A stretch of DNA of 26,639 nucleotides. Source: Heterotrichella gracilis (taxonomy: Eukaryota; Sar; Xanthophyceae; Tribonematales; Xanthonemataceae). Below, piece after piece: positions 1 through 10,972 of the stretch. The notes under the pieces are model-generated. The model was not told where the DNA came from and searched no databases. It was given only the letters and a program-made list of their open reading frames with translations. The stretch lies in NCBI GenBank assembly GCA_032358255.1, contig JAULBX010028791.1, positions 1 to 26,639 of the forward strand, given 5' to 3'. Position 1 is the first letter of the stretch. Every line of letters starts with the position of its first letter. The position numbers were made by a program, and so were the translations under genes.

Positions 1-193
1 CGCATGCGCCGCAGGCCAAACCACTACCTACAGGCTTGGGGCCACCGTACGGGTTTCATCAAAATATCATTTTCTGGGGAATGCATGTGTGGGTTTTGTA
101 GGGGGCAGGCATTGGAGTTGGGTAGTGGCTGTGGCTAGGGTGCTTCTTTGTGTGCACACAGCGTGTTTTGCATGTTGGAGGTTGGAGACCCAC

Positions 194-397
194 GTCCATT
201 TGCGTGTTTTGCAATTTCGCAATGAACATGTTTGCCTTTTCTGCTATAAGCATGTCTGCCGCTTCTTTGAAAATAACTTGCTCCGCGAGCTTTTTATCAC
301 TGACCAAATTTTGATCCAAAAGGGCTGCAAAAGCTATTTGGGGTGTGGGGTGTGTGGGGGGGGCACGTCCAGTCCACATTTCCGTGGCAGTGGCCAT
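194..397 (-). CDS. Hypothetical protein, probable first exon (partial gene)
   Basis: A 68-codon open stretch begins with ATG at 397 in a good context (cacATGGcc) and ends on a GTGGGT donor at 193, phase 0. The peptide starts MATATEMWTG and, after a Pro/Thr linker, becomes a charged helical segment (SDKKLAEQV, FKEAADMLIAEKAN) with heptad-like spacing, so a short coiled coil is plausible. No family was recognised. A TATA box lies 50-60 bases upstream on the same strand, which supports this as a true 5' exon. The frame stays open past the donor to a stop at 59-61, but that tail is low in coding character and is probably intron. The rest of the gene would lie left of the window. Confidence 0.4.
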
Positions 398-446
398 GTG
401 TGGGGTAGTATTGTGTTAGTGCACCCCGCATGGTATGCGCCTTGAG

Positions 447-457
447 GCTATATATAA
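447..457 (-). promoter_or_regulatory. TATA box for the left-edge minus-strand gene
   Basis: The sequence reads TTTATATATAG on the minus strand, about 50 bases upstream of the ATG at 397. That would place transcription start near 420 and give a short leader. The element is nearly palindromic and also reads as a TATA box on the plus strand, but no credible plus-strand gene follows it. Assignment to the minus strand is inferred from the downstream exon. Confidence 0.4.
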
Positions 458-696
458 ACCCATGGTGCACCACCCCACCATCGCCGTTTTGCAGAAAGAC
501 TTTTCCCCATTTTCAATAAGTGTAGTGCTCCACTGGGTGTTTTTCACCGAGAACTGTTTATAGGAGTTCGTCTGTGGCACATGCATTTTTCTTGGTGTAG
601 GGTTTTTAAAGGTTTAGGGTTTAAAGAGGGCGCTACTGAGGTAGACGTAGCCTGCCCTCTTTGCAGTAATACTAAGTGCAAATCCAAATTTCAAAA

Positions 697-812
697 GTCG
701 TTTTTATATGTACCCCTGCACCAACTTAAAAACTTCGAAGAGTCGTTTTATATGTACCTCTGCACCAAATTAAAAACTTCGAAGAGTCGTTTTACATGTA
801 CCCCTGCACCAC
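697..812. repeat. Tandem repeat, about 45-bp unit, 2.6 copies
   Basis: Units start at 697, 742 and 786 and share gtcgttttatatgtacc followed by tgcaccaa and aaaacttcgaaga. Copies differ by single substitutions and one length change in a T run. The unit is a multiple of three, so one frame stays open across the array, but the peptide has no recognisable features. No spacer/leader structure suggests CRISPR. Confidence 0.8.
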
Positions 813-2846
813 ACTACACTCCATGGAGTATGGTGGTGGCTGCAGCTGGTTGGCGTGGTGTGTTTGGTGCATGGTGTGCACTGCCGCGGTGATAGATCCA
901 CGTGCTAGTCCCGGGTGCATGGTATCAATATGTTTTCATGGAATAAGTACAGTTCAGGGAATAATATGTGTGCCACAGTTCGGGGAATAAAATATGTGGA
1001 CGGTCCTTACTACACCTGACTGAGCAACCAGTTTTTCAACAGAGCATGGTTGACAATCGCTGCTCAGGGTGTGAGTAGTTTCTGCTAGGTGGCCGCAGTC
1101 TATCCATAGAAATAAAAAAAGCAATGGTAATTATAGTAATAACAGTGAACGATATTTTTCTATGTTCCTCCTTTTCCATCTCACAATACCACAGTACAGC
1201 GCATGTGCCTGTCCCCGCTGACTGTAGTGCCGCGGATTATCCAAGAGGGTTGGTTTATTTCTTGCAGGGGTCGGGAGGGTTGCTTACCAAATTCATAGGC
1301 TGCAACCCTGCATACCCTGCATCCAATGTGTTTAATCGTAATAGTTGCAATAAATTTGGGAGCCCACGTGCCACTTGGTTGGTATTGGTATGTGCGGACA
1401 GTGCATTGGCTCATGACTCTGTTCAGTGCTGAGTCACGAGTCGTGGGTTGTGAGTCCACTGCTTGGTGCCTGGCATTGCTTTTAAAAGAAATATCGAGGT
1501 GTTTTCAGGGTCCCTATTTCATCTCTCCAGGGAGGGTCGTCAGGGGAAATGCTAGTCCACTACACTACATGACCCGACACGACATTGCCTTACACTACAC
1601 TACACCACAGTGCACTAGACTGCGTGCGCTGTGTAACGCATGCCACAATAAACTGTAAGCAATGTGCAAGCCTTGTTGCATTGTTGTAACTGTTGCACAT
1701 GCAACGTGACGGGGATGTCAGCTTGCTTTCATTTGTTGGCCTCTAGAGCACTGCATGTGGAATATCCATGCTGCCAAAACATGGCATCCAGTATGGAAGC
1801 AAACTTGAACTTGAAGCACGTAGTGCCAAGCATGCTGTGGATATGATGTGGCGCGAACGCTATCATAGAGTCCATAATGTGACTACAACAGTTTGCAATT
1901 GGAAAAGACTGAGGTAGTAAACAGCTACGGAATGGGTTTGCTTGCCCAAGAATCAGATCTTGCCAGTCAGGGGTCCAATTCTGTGGCAAGTAGAGCTGCA
2001 GGGTGGAACCAAACGGCATCGGATCTGCTACTGGTAAGCGTAACCCGCTTGAAATCTGAGACCCTAAACCCTAAACACCTAAAGACGTTCTTGCCAGTTT
2101 TCCCCTCACTTTTAGAGCTTAGTTCCTGCACCTTGCTCCCCCATTCTCCATTCTCATCAGAGGGTGGGAACGCAGACCTTGTGTATGGGCCATGTTGACT
2201 ACAGTGCCCTTACCAAATATGGACGTTTTGGAAAAAGAAGTGAACTTTTATCGGTTATTTGTACCAATTGAATAGCCACGCACTGTTTAAAGAATCGAGC
2301 TGGGTTCCCAGGTATCAAAAGCCACCTGTACCGCCTACCGTGCATGCAGCGTGACTAGAACAGGACTATTCTAGTCCAAGCAGTGTGCACTCCCCTGACT
2401 TGCATACTGTGACCAGGTGTTAGTCTTAAGCCACTCCACACTCTCCCTTGGTTGCCGGGCTCTATTTACTATCATGAGCTGTTCAAACCCATCACAGCTG
2501 CTTTCTCCAGTCGGCTCTGCACACGTTCAAGGGCTTTTTGTGCGGTCTTGAGGCGCCCCGCTTGCTGCCCTGGGGACTTGCTTGGACGCCACTCGGTGCG
2601 TTGCAAGGTATGCAGTTAGGTGTTAAGTGGTGCTTTATCCAGGTGAGACTCACTATGCTCTCGTCTACCCAGTCACTGTTACTGACGTCCCTCGTCCACC
2701 TTGCTCATGCACACCGTGATACCACCGGCTTGTATATGCATGCAAGTGCATGCATGCATTTGCACTTTGCATGCATAAACCCACCCAACCCCCGTGCATG
2801 TGTAGCCCCAGGCGATAATACAAGCGGGAGCTCCACTGCCGCCACC
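813..2846. other. Gene-free interval upstream of the organelle-protein gene
   Basis: Open frames here are short, overlap on both strands and lack plausible splice context or family resemblance. A run rich in CACTACA-type words lies near 1556-1615. A degenerate telomere-type motif (CCCTAAACCCTAAA) occurs near 2062-2078. The promoter of the gene starting at 2847 should lie at the right end, but no clear TATA box was seen. Confidence 0.5.
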
Positions 2847-5800
2847 ATGCGGCGGGCATCACGCGCCGCCGTGTCGCTGCTGAGGGCCAACACTGCGGCG
2901 GAGCGCTGCACCACCGCCGGCATCGCCCCATGCGAGGTGGGTGGCTGAGTGCACCACCACACACACCACACCACACACCACCACTACCACCACCATCACC
3001 ACGTGAAGTGGACCCCCCCCCGTCACCCCCCCCCCCCCCACCCGCGCACAAATACAGGAGGACCATTGTGGACTCTATGCCACCTTCACCAGGCAGCACC
3101 CAACCCTGTAAACCCTGTAGCCAGTCTGGTGGCGGTTGTAGCTATTGCGGTGGTGGCGTGGTGGTGGTGATGGTGGCGTTGGGGTTGATTGTGGCGATGG
3201 CGGTGGTGACGATGGTGATTGGGGTGGTTATGGCAGTTGTGCGGTTTGGCGGTGGCGATGGCGATAGGCAGGTGCGAGGCAGGCGGCTGAGACTAGGCAG
3301 GAATGCGGCACCATCTCCACCACCACCACCACCATCCACAAGCGCCATGTCTCGCCACCACCACAGCCGCAGCCGCAGCCAACCCCCCCACCACCACCAT
3401 CCGCAAGCGCTATGTCTCGCCACCACCACAGCCGCAGCCGCATCCACCCCTGACCCACACACAACCACAGAAACACTGGCACCCACCAACCAACCAAACG
3501 CTTGTGACCCTACACACCACCGCAATTGAACCCTCCCTCCGCTCACCCTCCCACCCCCCACCACCCGCGCAGGTGCCGGCAGCCACCTCTCGGCACACAG
3601 CCCCACCACCACCACCACCCACCCGCGGCGGCGCCTTTTCCACCAGCACCAGCAACCAGGTGAGACACTCCAATGTCTGAGGGCACGGTGCACGCCGCTT
3701 CATCAATGGGTGTGTTGTAGAGCTCAACAAGACTTTCACCTGAGTCAGCAAGAGGTTTGGTTTTCTGGAATAACCAGCATCCGTGTGATGTAGAGATCAA
3801 CAAAACTTAGAGCTAGTCAGCACTTGGGGTCGGCTTTCTGAATCAGCAGAACAAAATTTGGGGTTTGGGCTTAGGGTTTGGGACTTAGGTCGTGTTTTGG
3901 GTCTGGCAGGGCACCCACTCTCTAGGGTTTGCTAATACCCTTGTACAGTACCACAGGTCAGGGTTTGGGCCAGACTTGCCCTTGGGATGCAGGCGCTCTA
4001 CTGCCCTAAGCCCTAGGCAAGGGTCTGCAAGAACCCTATACAGCACCACTGGATAATGGTTGACGCGAAATTCTAGATAGTACCACAGATCAGGGTATGG
4101 GAGAAACCCTTCACAGCCCACCAATTACGGTGATCGCTCTACACCCTTTACCCTTGCAATTACCCTAACATAACCCTAATACCCTGCAGGGCGAGGATGA
4201 ACGGCCCTCAACTACCCATCCCGCCGTCAACGGCCACGCCACCCACCCTTGGTTTCATGGCCTTAGCGGGATTTCGAATTCGGACACGACCACCGATTCC
4301 ACTCAAGGGCTGCAGCAATTGGACAGGGTTGCAAGGCGCGCTGCAGGCGACGTGGGGCCAATTGCAGCCGCCCCCCACATCCACGAAATGTCAGAATTTC
4401 TGGCAGATATGGTGGGGCCCGGCAGCGCAGGGCGTAGGGGCCGAAGAAGGTCCAAATTCGGGGACGTGGTTGCTGCGATGGAGGGGGTATTGGGCCAAAT
4501 GAAGCGGCCCTCGAGGCCCCTGCTGCAGGCCGTGGAGGGGGTGATTGGCGGAAATGCGGCGGATTTGGAGGGGGGCGAGCTGGGGCAGATTGTGGTGTGG
4601 ATGCACAAGGCGGGGGTGGTACCTGGGCCGGAGTTCTGTCAAGGGCTGGCAAGGTATGCTCCATGCTCAGGAACCCTAAGCCCTAAAACCCCAGCACTGG
4701 ACAATGCCGTGCATGCACAAGGATTTTTAATCAGGGTTGGCAAGGTGCGGTCCATGCTCCTAAACCCTAAACCCTAATGTTGGACAATGCCTTGCCTGCA
4801 CAATTGTTTTTATAGAAGGCTTGGCATGTATGGTCCAGACCCAGGAAATGAGAAACTCTGCAGCATAGAAAACCCTAGCATATTTATGCGGCATAGGATA
4901 CCCTCCTCCAGGGTTCAATGCATGGCAGCAGCAAAATCCTTGTTTAAGGCTTAGTACTGACAGGACGCTTCAGGGAAATACTGAACCCTGAGATGGCAGT
5001 GCGCTCCAGTATATAAACGCCAACCGGTGAACCCTATATCCCAAGCCCTAAGCTCTGAGCCCTAAACCCTTGTTGTAGGGCTTTGGCGCTGCGCGGGAGT
5101 GGCCTGGCCCCCGAAGCCTTCACCCAGGCCTTGGGCGTGCTGGCTAAGGCGCAGCGGCAGGCAGAGCGGGAGCCAATGGGGGCCCACCAGCTGGAGGGGA
5201 TGGCCAGGTGGGGTGTGTGGTGGTGGGTGGGTGGGTGGTGATGGTGATGGTGTGGTTTAGTAGGCGGGTGGGTGGGGGTTGGTGGTGGAGCTGTGTGGGT
5301 GGGTGGTGGGTGGTGTGGTTGTTGCTGTGGGTGGTCCATGAGGTGCGGAGCATGTGGTTTAAAGCATGGTACATCCCATTTGGAGAAGCTTGGCCACTCC
5401 CCAGCTGACGTGGCCCATGTGGCCCCATGTGCGGCACTTAAAATAAGCATGCTTCATCTTCCAACCTGTGCACTTTGAATAAGAATGAATGTGCTGACCC
5501 CCGTTCCCTCTCCCCTCCCCTCTGCAGCGCCTTCCTCTCCTCCCTGCAAGCCCACCCCAAAGCCCCAGCTGCCGCCATTCACGGCGCATCCCTATTAGAC
5601 CAGTTGGGCCACTCCCCTACCGACGGGGTACTCCTTACCCAAGTCATTTACCAAGTGCTGGAGCTGCCTGAGCGGGTATATGCGGTGTCTGCCAAAGTGA
5701 CCGAGGCGGATCTCGGGGCAGAGCGCCACGTGGCGCTGATGTGGCTGTGCGCAGTCTGGCGGCACGACCCTGGTAAGAGTTTTCAAGGGTGTCTGTGTTG

Positions 5801-8800
5801 CCAGTTTCCGTTGGGGTTTTGTAGGGTGGTTCTGGCGGGGTTTTGGGTACTTTGGGAGAGTGGTATGTGATGGGGTATGAAGGGTGTGAGGTGCCTGCCA
5901 CGCTGCCGTGGGCGGATCTGCCAGTAGAGGGACATGTGGCGCTGATGTGGCTGTGTGGCTGTGTGGATGCACGCCCCTGATAAGGGTTTTTAAAGGGTTT
6001 CTGTGGGGTTTTCCCGCCTGTGCGGCTTTGTGGTGAGTGGCATTATGACCTTCACCTGCCTACATGCCTACAACCGTGATCAGCGCTTTTCACATGCAGT
6101 TTTTCTGTAATTTGGGTGTTGCACGCAGGCAAGACTCGCTGCTCTTCAAGACCCAGAACGCACTCATCTCCGCCCTATGCCAGCTCCTCCCATACCTAGT
6201 AGCCCGATTCATGTTGGCACGGACCCAGCACGCACGTACCCCCTCTTCTTGAACCGAATCCAATATGTATCATCTCATTGATTTAACGATGCATCAAGCC
6301 ATAATCAATCGAGTGATTCAAGTGTTATTCACCCACAGATGTATGGATTGCACCTCTTTCCACGCAGGCAACTCGCTCCTCTTCAAGACCCAGAACGCAC
6401 TCATCCGCGCCCTACACCAGCTGCCACCGCACCTGGTGGCCAGATTCCTTCTAGCACAGACCCTGGTGCTGCGGCCAACACAACCACCCCCACCCCCCAC
6501 CAGCACCAGCCAGCCGAAGGGGGGAAAGGGGAAGAAGCGCGCTGACGCGGCGGGTGGTGGGGTGGGTGGCGGGGCGGTTTCCCCCCTTGACGAGGTTGAT
6601 GGGGAGGGAATTTCGGTGACGCTGCTAAGGAAGGTGGAGGCGCACGTGGTGCGGCAGTGGCGGGACTACACCCCAGAGGTACTTAAATAACCCCAACCCC
6701 TAGACGTGGAGTCCCTAAACATTGAAACTCATTACCCCAAATCCCAGAACCCTAAAACCCTAGAATGTGACACCTCAAACCTGCAATCGCGGGGGGGGGA
6801 GAGGCTCATGTGGTGCAGCTGGACTACAATCCTTGTACCTAGTTGCACCCCCACCGCCACCCCCACCACTGCCACTGCCACCACCATCACCACCACCACA
6901 ACAACCACCACAACCATCCATCCCCGCAGGACCTGCAATGCATTGTGGACTGCTTTGAGGTGGTTGGCCATGCCCCCGACAGCACCTTCATAGCAGCGGT
7001 GGTCCCCCACCTGGATTTGAATGCCCTACCCCCCGCATGGAGGAAGGTGGCGGAGCAGAGCCAGAGGTGGGGGTGGACGGTGGGCGTTCGCATTTTTGGT
7101 ATTTCCATCTTCATCATGCTAAGTCTCACTGTTCTTAAAGACCCTACTGTTCTTAATAAAGAACCTAAATCGTGCCCTCCGCAAAGGAAGGTGGCGGAAC
7201 AGAGCCACAAATGGGGGTGCGGTGGAGGGATTTGTTTCCATAATCTCCTGTTTAATGAAACCCTAAACCCGACCACCATATGGACCAAGGTGGCGGAACA
7301 GAATCAGAGGCTGGTGTGGGCGGTATTTTTATCTGCATTGCCTAAAGTACCGACTTTTGGCTCTAGAAGCAACCCCTGCCTCCCCCGCCCCACCACCAGC
7401 CTCTCCTCTTTAAGAACCCTAAACCCTAAACCCTGTAGATTGACCCAATGACTTGCCCTCAGTTGGCACCAGGCCATGTTGTGCACAACGTCCTACTTCC
7501 CCACTGCGCCACCGACAATGCCCAAGGGTCCGCCCTAAAGCCCTAAACCCTAAATCCTCACCCTAAACCCTAAAACCCTAACCGCTTCAACCCTAAACCC
7601 CACCCCGCAGGCTCCGGGTGCCGCTGCACGAGACCGACATGCTGGAAACCCTGGCGTCATTTGGGCTACTGGATGGCGGCGTCCCTGCCGAGCTCCTGCC
7701 CTACATGCGCCCGGACCCCCACCATTCGGCACCCAGCGACACCCGCGCCGCCGCACCCAATGTGCTCCAAACCGCCTTCACCGTCCCATACCCACCGAAC
7801 GCAACCGGTCGGGCCCCAGGTGGTGGTGGTTCGGGGGTGCCGTCGTTCGGCGAGCATACCCTGGAGGGTGTGGAAGCCGCCATCGAAGCTGATGCCGACG
7901 CTGCAGGTGGGGATGGCAGGGGGATTAATTGTGAGCTGGATTGCCTTCCTTATTGCCAACTGGACTGCCCTGACCAGTGCGCACGTTCATGGAGAGGCTG
8001 CATAATATACTTTTATATTTTTTGTATTTTGTTGATCAGTAGTAGGTAACGAGCAGTAGGTAATTTACAGGTAATTAATTTTGTTATTTTTGTTTGCAGC
8101 TGGGATGGTCAAGGCGCCACGGCGCGCCCGGGGGAAGGGCAAGGCGCACGAGAAGGCCTCCGCCCTGGAGCTCGCCCTCGCGCGCCTGTGGCGCCGCTTC
8201 GAGGCCGAGCGGGACCCCTCCCGCCGCGGCGCGCTGCCCCCGCGGCGCCCGAGCCACCCCCCCATGTGGCCGACCGCCGCCCTGGATGATGACATCGGCT
8301 TGCCCGCCACGGTCACTGTGGAAGAGGCGGTGGTTACCCTCATCGAACGGGAGGCGGAGCTGCGTGCGCTGCGCGTGCGGCCGCCGATCGGCGGGTTCTC
8401 GACCAGCATGGAGCGGCCCGGTCGGCCGCCGGCCGGGCTCGAGGAGCTGGCTCGCCGGTATTTCGTGGAGATCTGCCCGTTCCCTGAGGACACCGCGCTG
8501 GCGGTGCTGGAGTATGAGTTCTCGCACGGCGTGGGGGCGCGGTTCAGGTAGGGGGGCGATGCCAATGGGCGAGGACTTGTGAATAGGGAGCAAATTCAAC
8601 AACTGCGTTAAACTAAAATTATATACCTTTTCTGCATGAATTTTATTGCAGTGAATCTTATTAATCTCAGATTATGACACTGCCCTTCACCTCTTCCTCT
8701 TGCCTACTCAATGCACATGCCCAAGGGCAGAAGCTCCTGGGCATTCATTTATCTTATTATGCGGTATATTCGTTTATGTACTTCACTATTGCGGCGGTCC

Positions 8801-9013
8801 AGGCAGCGCGGCGTATGGCCTAAAGAGCGTACCTTCAAGGCGGCGTATGAGGCGGCCGTGCACAGGAAAGGGGGGCGGGACTATGTGCTGCGGCGGCTGG
8901 CAGAGGGCCTCCCAGTTGTGGACATAGTGCAAGGCAAGGAGAAGAAAGAAAGGAAGAAGAGGGAGAAGAAACCCAAGGCCAAGGATGTGACGGAGGCGGC
9001 CTCGCTACCCTAA
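2847..9013 (+). CDS. Putative organelle-targeted helical-repeat protein, 10 exons, about 805 residues
   Basis: Exons: 2847-2936, 3573-3659, 4190-4653, 5079-5207, 5528-5772, 6368-6678, 6930-7066, 7611-7906, 8100-8547, 8803-9013. All are joined by GT-AG introns, and the summed length stays in frame throughout. The ATG at 2847 has a near-ideal context (gccgccaccATGC). Residues 1-30 (MRRASRAAVSLLRAN...) are Arg/Ala-rich and amphipathic, like a mitochondrial or chloroplast presequence. The body has repeated helix pairs, for example PGPEFCQGLARALALRGSG, LAPEAFTQALGVLAKAQRQ and DLQCIVDCFEVVGHAPDSTF, that recall FASTK/OPR-type alpha-solenoids which bind organelle RNA. The tail is Lys-rich. No catalytic motif was seen. 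The gene structure is well supported; the functional class is inference. An alternative 3' end is listed separately. A chlorophyte-type TGTAA poly(A) signal occurs at 9335. Confidence 0.7.
2947..3250. repeat. Low-complexity CAC, poly-C and GGTGGT tracts
   Basis: The first intron of the helical-repeat gene carries a CAC-rich tract (2949-3003), homopolymeric C runs (3012-3040) and a GGT/GGC-rich tract (3129-3250). They create long but meaningless open frames on both strands (His/Pro-rich forward, Gly/Val/Trp-rich reverse). Confidence 0.7.
3331..3441. repeat. 65-bp direct repeat, two copies
   Basis: Copies at 3331-3376 and 3396-3441 differ at only two positions in 46 bases and carry the core aagcgccatgtctcgcc followed by CAC/CAG-rich sequence. 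The 65-base period is not a multiple of three, so this is unlikely to be a coding repeat. It lies in the first intron. Confidence 0.75.
4159..4189 (+). repeat. Telomere-type repeat abutting a 3' splice site
   Basis: Three degenerate CCCTAA units lie immediately before the acceptor of exon 3 (ctgcag at 4184-4189). CTAAC and CTAAT lie about 15-25 bases upstream of the AG, the expected position for a branch point. Confidence 0.6.
4648..4845 (+). repeat. Exon echo: three copies of the exon-3 donor region
   Basis: The end of exon 3 with its donor (ggcaaggtatgctccatgct, 4648) recurs at 4739 (ggcaaggtgcggtccatgct) and, more degraded, near 4823 (ggcatgtatggtccag). The first two copies share the same downstream block (tggacaatgcc..tgcacaa), giving a period of 91 bases. 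The second copy keeps a GT at the donor position. CCCTAAACCCTAAA lies between the copies at 4758-4778. Confidence 0.75.
5040..5078 (+). repeat. Telomere-type repeat upstream of the exon-4 acceptor
   Basis: Degenerate CCCTAAG/CCCTAAA units end at about 5070, and the acceptor (gttgtag) follows at 5078. The CTAAAC is about 15 bases from the AG and could be the branch point. Confidence 0.55.
5212..5330 (+). repeat. G-rich GGTGGGTGGG tract in intron
   Basis: Runs of GGTGGGTGGGTGGG and related sequence lie just after the exon-4 donor. Four closely spaced G3 runs (5222-5237) meet the usual G-quadruplex pattern on the sense strand. Confidence 0.5.
5927..5995 (+). repeat. Exon echo: copy of the exon-5 3' end with a broken donor
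   Basis: The copy matches 5724-5790 (gagcgccacgtggcgctgatg versus gagggacatgtggcgctgatg) and continues through the donor into the intron. The original GGTAAGAG has become TGATAAGG, so this copy cannot splice as a GT donor. It lies 205 bases downstream of the original. Confidence 0.75.
6129..6225 (+). pseudogene. Exon echo: frameshifted extra copy of exon 6
   Basis: The acceptor plus about 95 coding bases match the start of exon 6 (6368 onward), including the shared ctcttcaagacccagaacgc. Two extra bases after the acceptor (gcaAGactcg) shift the frame, so splicing here from exon 5 would soon terminate. The protein-like frame (SLLFKTQNALISAL) persists but cannot be entered in phase. Either a dead tandem exon or a poison exon. 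Confidence 0.75.
7185..7324 (+). repeat. Exon echoes: two copies of the exon-7 3' end
   Basis: The segment aggaaggtggcggagcagag (7041-7060, ending exon 7) is repeated as aggaaggtggcggaacagag (7185) and as ccaaggtggcggaacagaat (7286). Each copy is followed by a diverged version of the start of the intron. The original GTGGGG donor is not clearly kept in either copy. Confidence 0.75.
7416..7434 (+). repeat. Telomere-type repeat, 2.7 perfect units
   Basis: The sequence reads accctaaaccctaaaccct in the intron between exons 7 and 8 of the helical-repeat gene. Confidence 0.85.
7533..7610 (+). repeat. Telomere-type repeat cluster at the exon-8 acceptor
   Basis: Six to seven CCCTAAA-like units in 70 bases, some with an extra A, run up to the acceptor (caccccgcag, ends 7610). 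The last CTAAAC is about 15 bases from the splice site. Confidence 0.75.
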
Positions 9014-9035
9014 AACCCTAGCATTCAGTACGCAG

Positions 9036-9133
9036 CCCTTGTGGAGAGCCAGTCAGGGATGATCCTGTGGTGCGACAAGGGGGGTAACACTGCCAACAGG
9101 GGGGATGTGGTGGTGGAGCGAGGGGTTTGGTGA
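9036..9133 (+). CDS. Possible alternative last exon of the helical-repeat gene
   Basis: If the last exon used a GC donor after 8933 (CAAG then GCAAGG) and the acceptor ending at 9035 (tacgcag), the phases match (1 to 2). The protein would then end ALVESQSGMILWCDKGG...VVVERGVW with a stop at 9131-9133, about 811 residues in all. The roughly 100-base intron would contain CCCTAAAACCCTAG near its end, like other introns here. It would replace the Lys-rich tail and the stop at 9011. The segment looks protein-like, but the donor is non-consensus, so I rate this below the read-through ending. Confidence 0.35.
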
Positions 9134-10972
9134 GGTCGCAGTGAGGCGAGGAATGTCAGGGTTTGGGTGCAGCCCTAGGGTTTGGGTTGAGCCCTGGGGT
9201 TCAGCTAGAGCCCCATGGGGAGGGGTTTAGTACTTAATTCTGTCAGGTTTGAAGTCATGTGTGACTGGGTGCACAGCTTTGGCCACTCAGCGTTGCCTTT
9301 GCCAGTCTTTAACCATCGTATATTCCCCCTTACCTGTAATGTATATGCCCCCGCCCCATGGATTTGCAGTGTGCCATGTGCTTCAATGTGCATGCTGCTG
9401 CAGTGTTGCAGTGTAACCAGTGGGGTTATCCCATGTTGCGTTGCAGATACAACCATAGCAGCCATCCTTGCACAACTTGCGCCACCCAGCCTTGCCGTGC
9501 AGGACTTACACAACCCATTTTTGTTGGTGTGAAATCGCCAAGTCGTACTTAGAAGCCATGGCAATTTAACCAGGCAATGCACTGTGATGCAAGGTGTAGT
9601 TCACCTCGCACGGCAAGCTTTGTTAGCCCTTGTGTGCCAGCCTCTGCACCTGATCTGCCGCCATGCGTGGGGGCGTTTTGTTCATTCCTTTATTTCACTG
9701 CTCGTCAAGTTCTGGAGACAGTAAACGCACTGTGCTTGCAATACAAGCCTTGCTTCAAAGCCTGTCCCCACCGCCGAGTACCACGCCAGGCAGAGCCACA
9801 CTGTGCTTGCCTCATTGCGTGGCTCCTCAAGTGCCGTGCTGCAGCAAGTCAAAGTTGCTATTCTAGAGTCTGGGTACCTTGCAGTTTGCTGCTTGCAGTG
9901 CAGTACCTAAGCAGACAGGCATTACAGCCCCAGTGTGCGTGGTTGGGCAGGCGCCTTCAGTACGTGCCAAGTGAAGCATCCATTGAGTGCTGCTATCGCC
10001 AGCCACTGTTGTCACAGCAGTGTTTTCCAAATGGGTTTCCAAACGGGCTTCACCCGCCGCTCAACTGCATCCGGAGGTATCCCTGAGGCTGCCCGTGGTG
10101 CTATGCAAAGGACCCATGCCGTAGATGGCATGTTGCTGCAGCGCTGCAGCTGTCTCCCAATGTTTCAACAGTGGTAGCAGTTGTGGTGTTGGCCAACAGT
10201 CAGGCATGTAAGACATGTGGGTTGGCACCGTTTCAGCTGGGAAGATAGTAGGCATTAGGGGTCCGGTGGGCATGGGTGACTACTGTTGGCGTGTGCACCC
10301 GCGTAGGGTGGGTACCCTGCAGGTGTTTACCCACAATGTGTGTGTTTCGTTCCGACAGTTTTGTTACCAACGCGTCCACCTGGCCTTTGTACCGCAGCTG
10401 CTTCGACACCAGCTGGGACCCGTGGTTTGCCCGCCGTCACCCACACACACCCACACACACATGGCATAGTCACTGCTCCACCAACAAATAGACCCACGAG
10501 CCCATGCGCTTACCGGCACCTTATCTGCGAGGCGCTGCAAAGAATATCGTGCAGCAGATATCGTGCTGCAGCCCCAGCCCTGTGGCCCCTTGGTGATAAA
10601 TGAGGCTGGCTGACCCACAATTACATGCGGTCAGATGACGATGCACGATCTCTCCGGACGGCGCACGGAGGATGAATGATGGGGCCACATGGCATCAGCA
10701 TACGAAAGCAAGCATAACGACGTCGGCCACGACTCACGAAAGCCAACGTAAAGCCTGAAAAGCAGCTCCTTGTTGGCAGCAGAAAACCAGGAAACAGGGG
10801 GGCTTTTATTGCTACACCGCTTGAATTGATACAAGCCAGTTGTGAGGTTGCTTAGACAGAAACAGAACACTGATTGCTGGGTCACGTTGCCATCGTTCAG
10901 CACCTGTAAACCACTCTTTGGCTCGTTGGCATCGGCATACTGCGTTAGTGGTTGTGGTCCAGGAGGTGCCCC
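9134..10972. other. Interval between genes, with possible unplaced exons
   Basis: No gene could be built. Telomere-like units occur near 9170-9200, and then none are seen until about 12700. A plus-strand frame at 9577-10086 is open for 169 codons but is Cys-rich and featureless. A segment after the acceptor ending at 10358 reads FVTNASTWPLYRSCFDTSWD and looks protein-like; it could be an upstream exon of the cyclase-like gene, but no convincing donor follows it. Confidence 0.4.

Noticed and set aside
697..812. CRISPR-like array
   Set aside because: Units are contiguous, with no unique spacers, and the DNA is clearly eukaryotic.
3142..3803. Long minus-strand Gly/Val/Trp-rich open frames
   Set aside because: They are the reverse reading of CAC/GTG simple repeats in an intron; no start context or domains.
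7416..7610. True telomere or subtelomere
   Set aside because: Tracts are at most a few units, degenerate, in mixed orientation and within introns of genes; there is no terminal array.
8065..8602. Long minus-strand frames opposite exon 9 of the helical-repeat gene
   Set aside because: High-GC antisense shadow; the plus-strand frame joins in phase with both neighbouring exons.
9577..10086. 169-codon plus-strand open frame
   Set aside because: Cys-rich, no helix or domain pattern, no splice context linking it to either gene; kept only as a note in the interval description.
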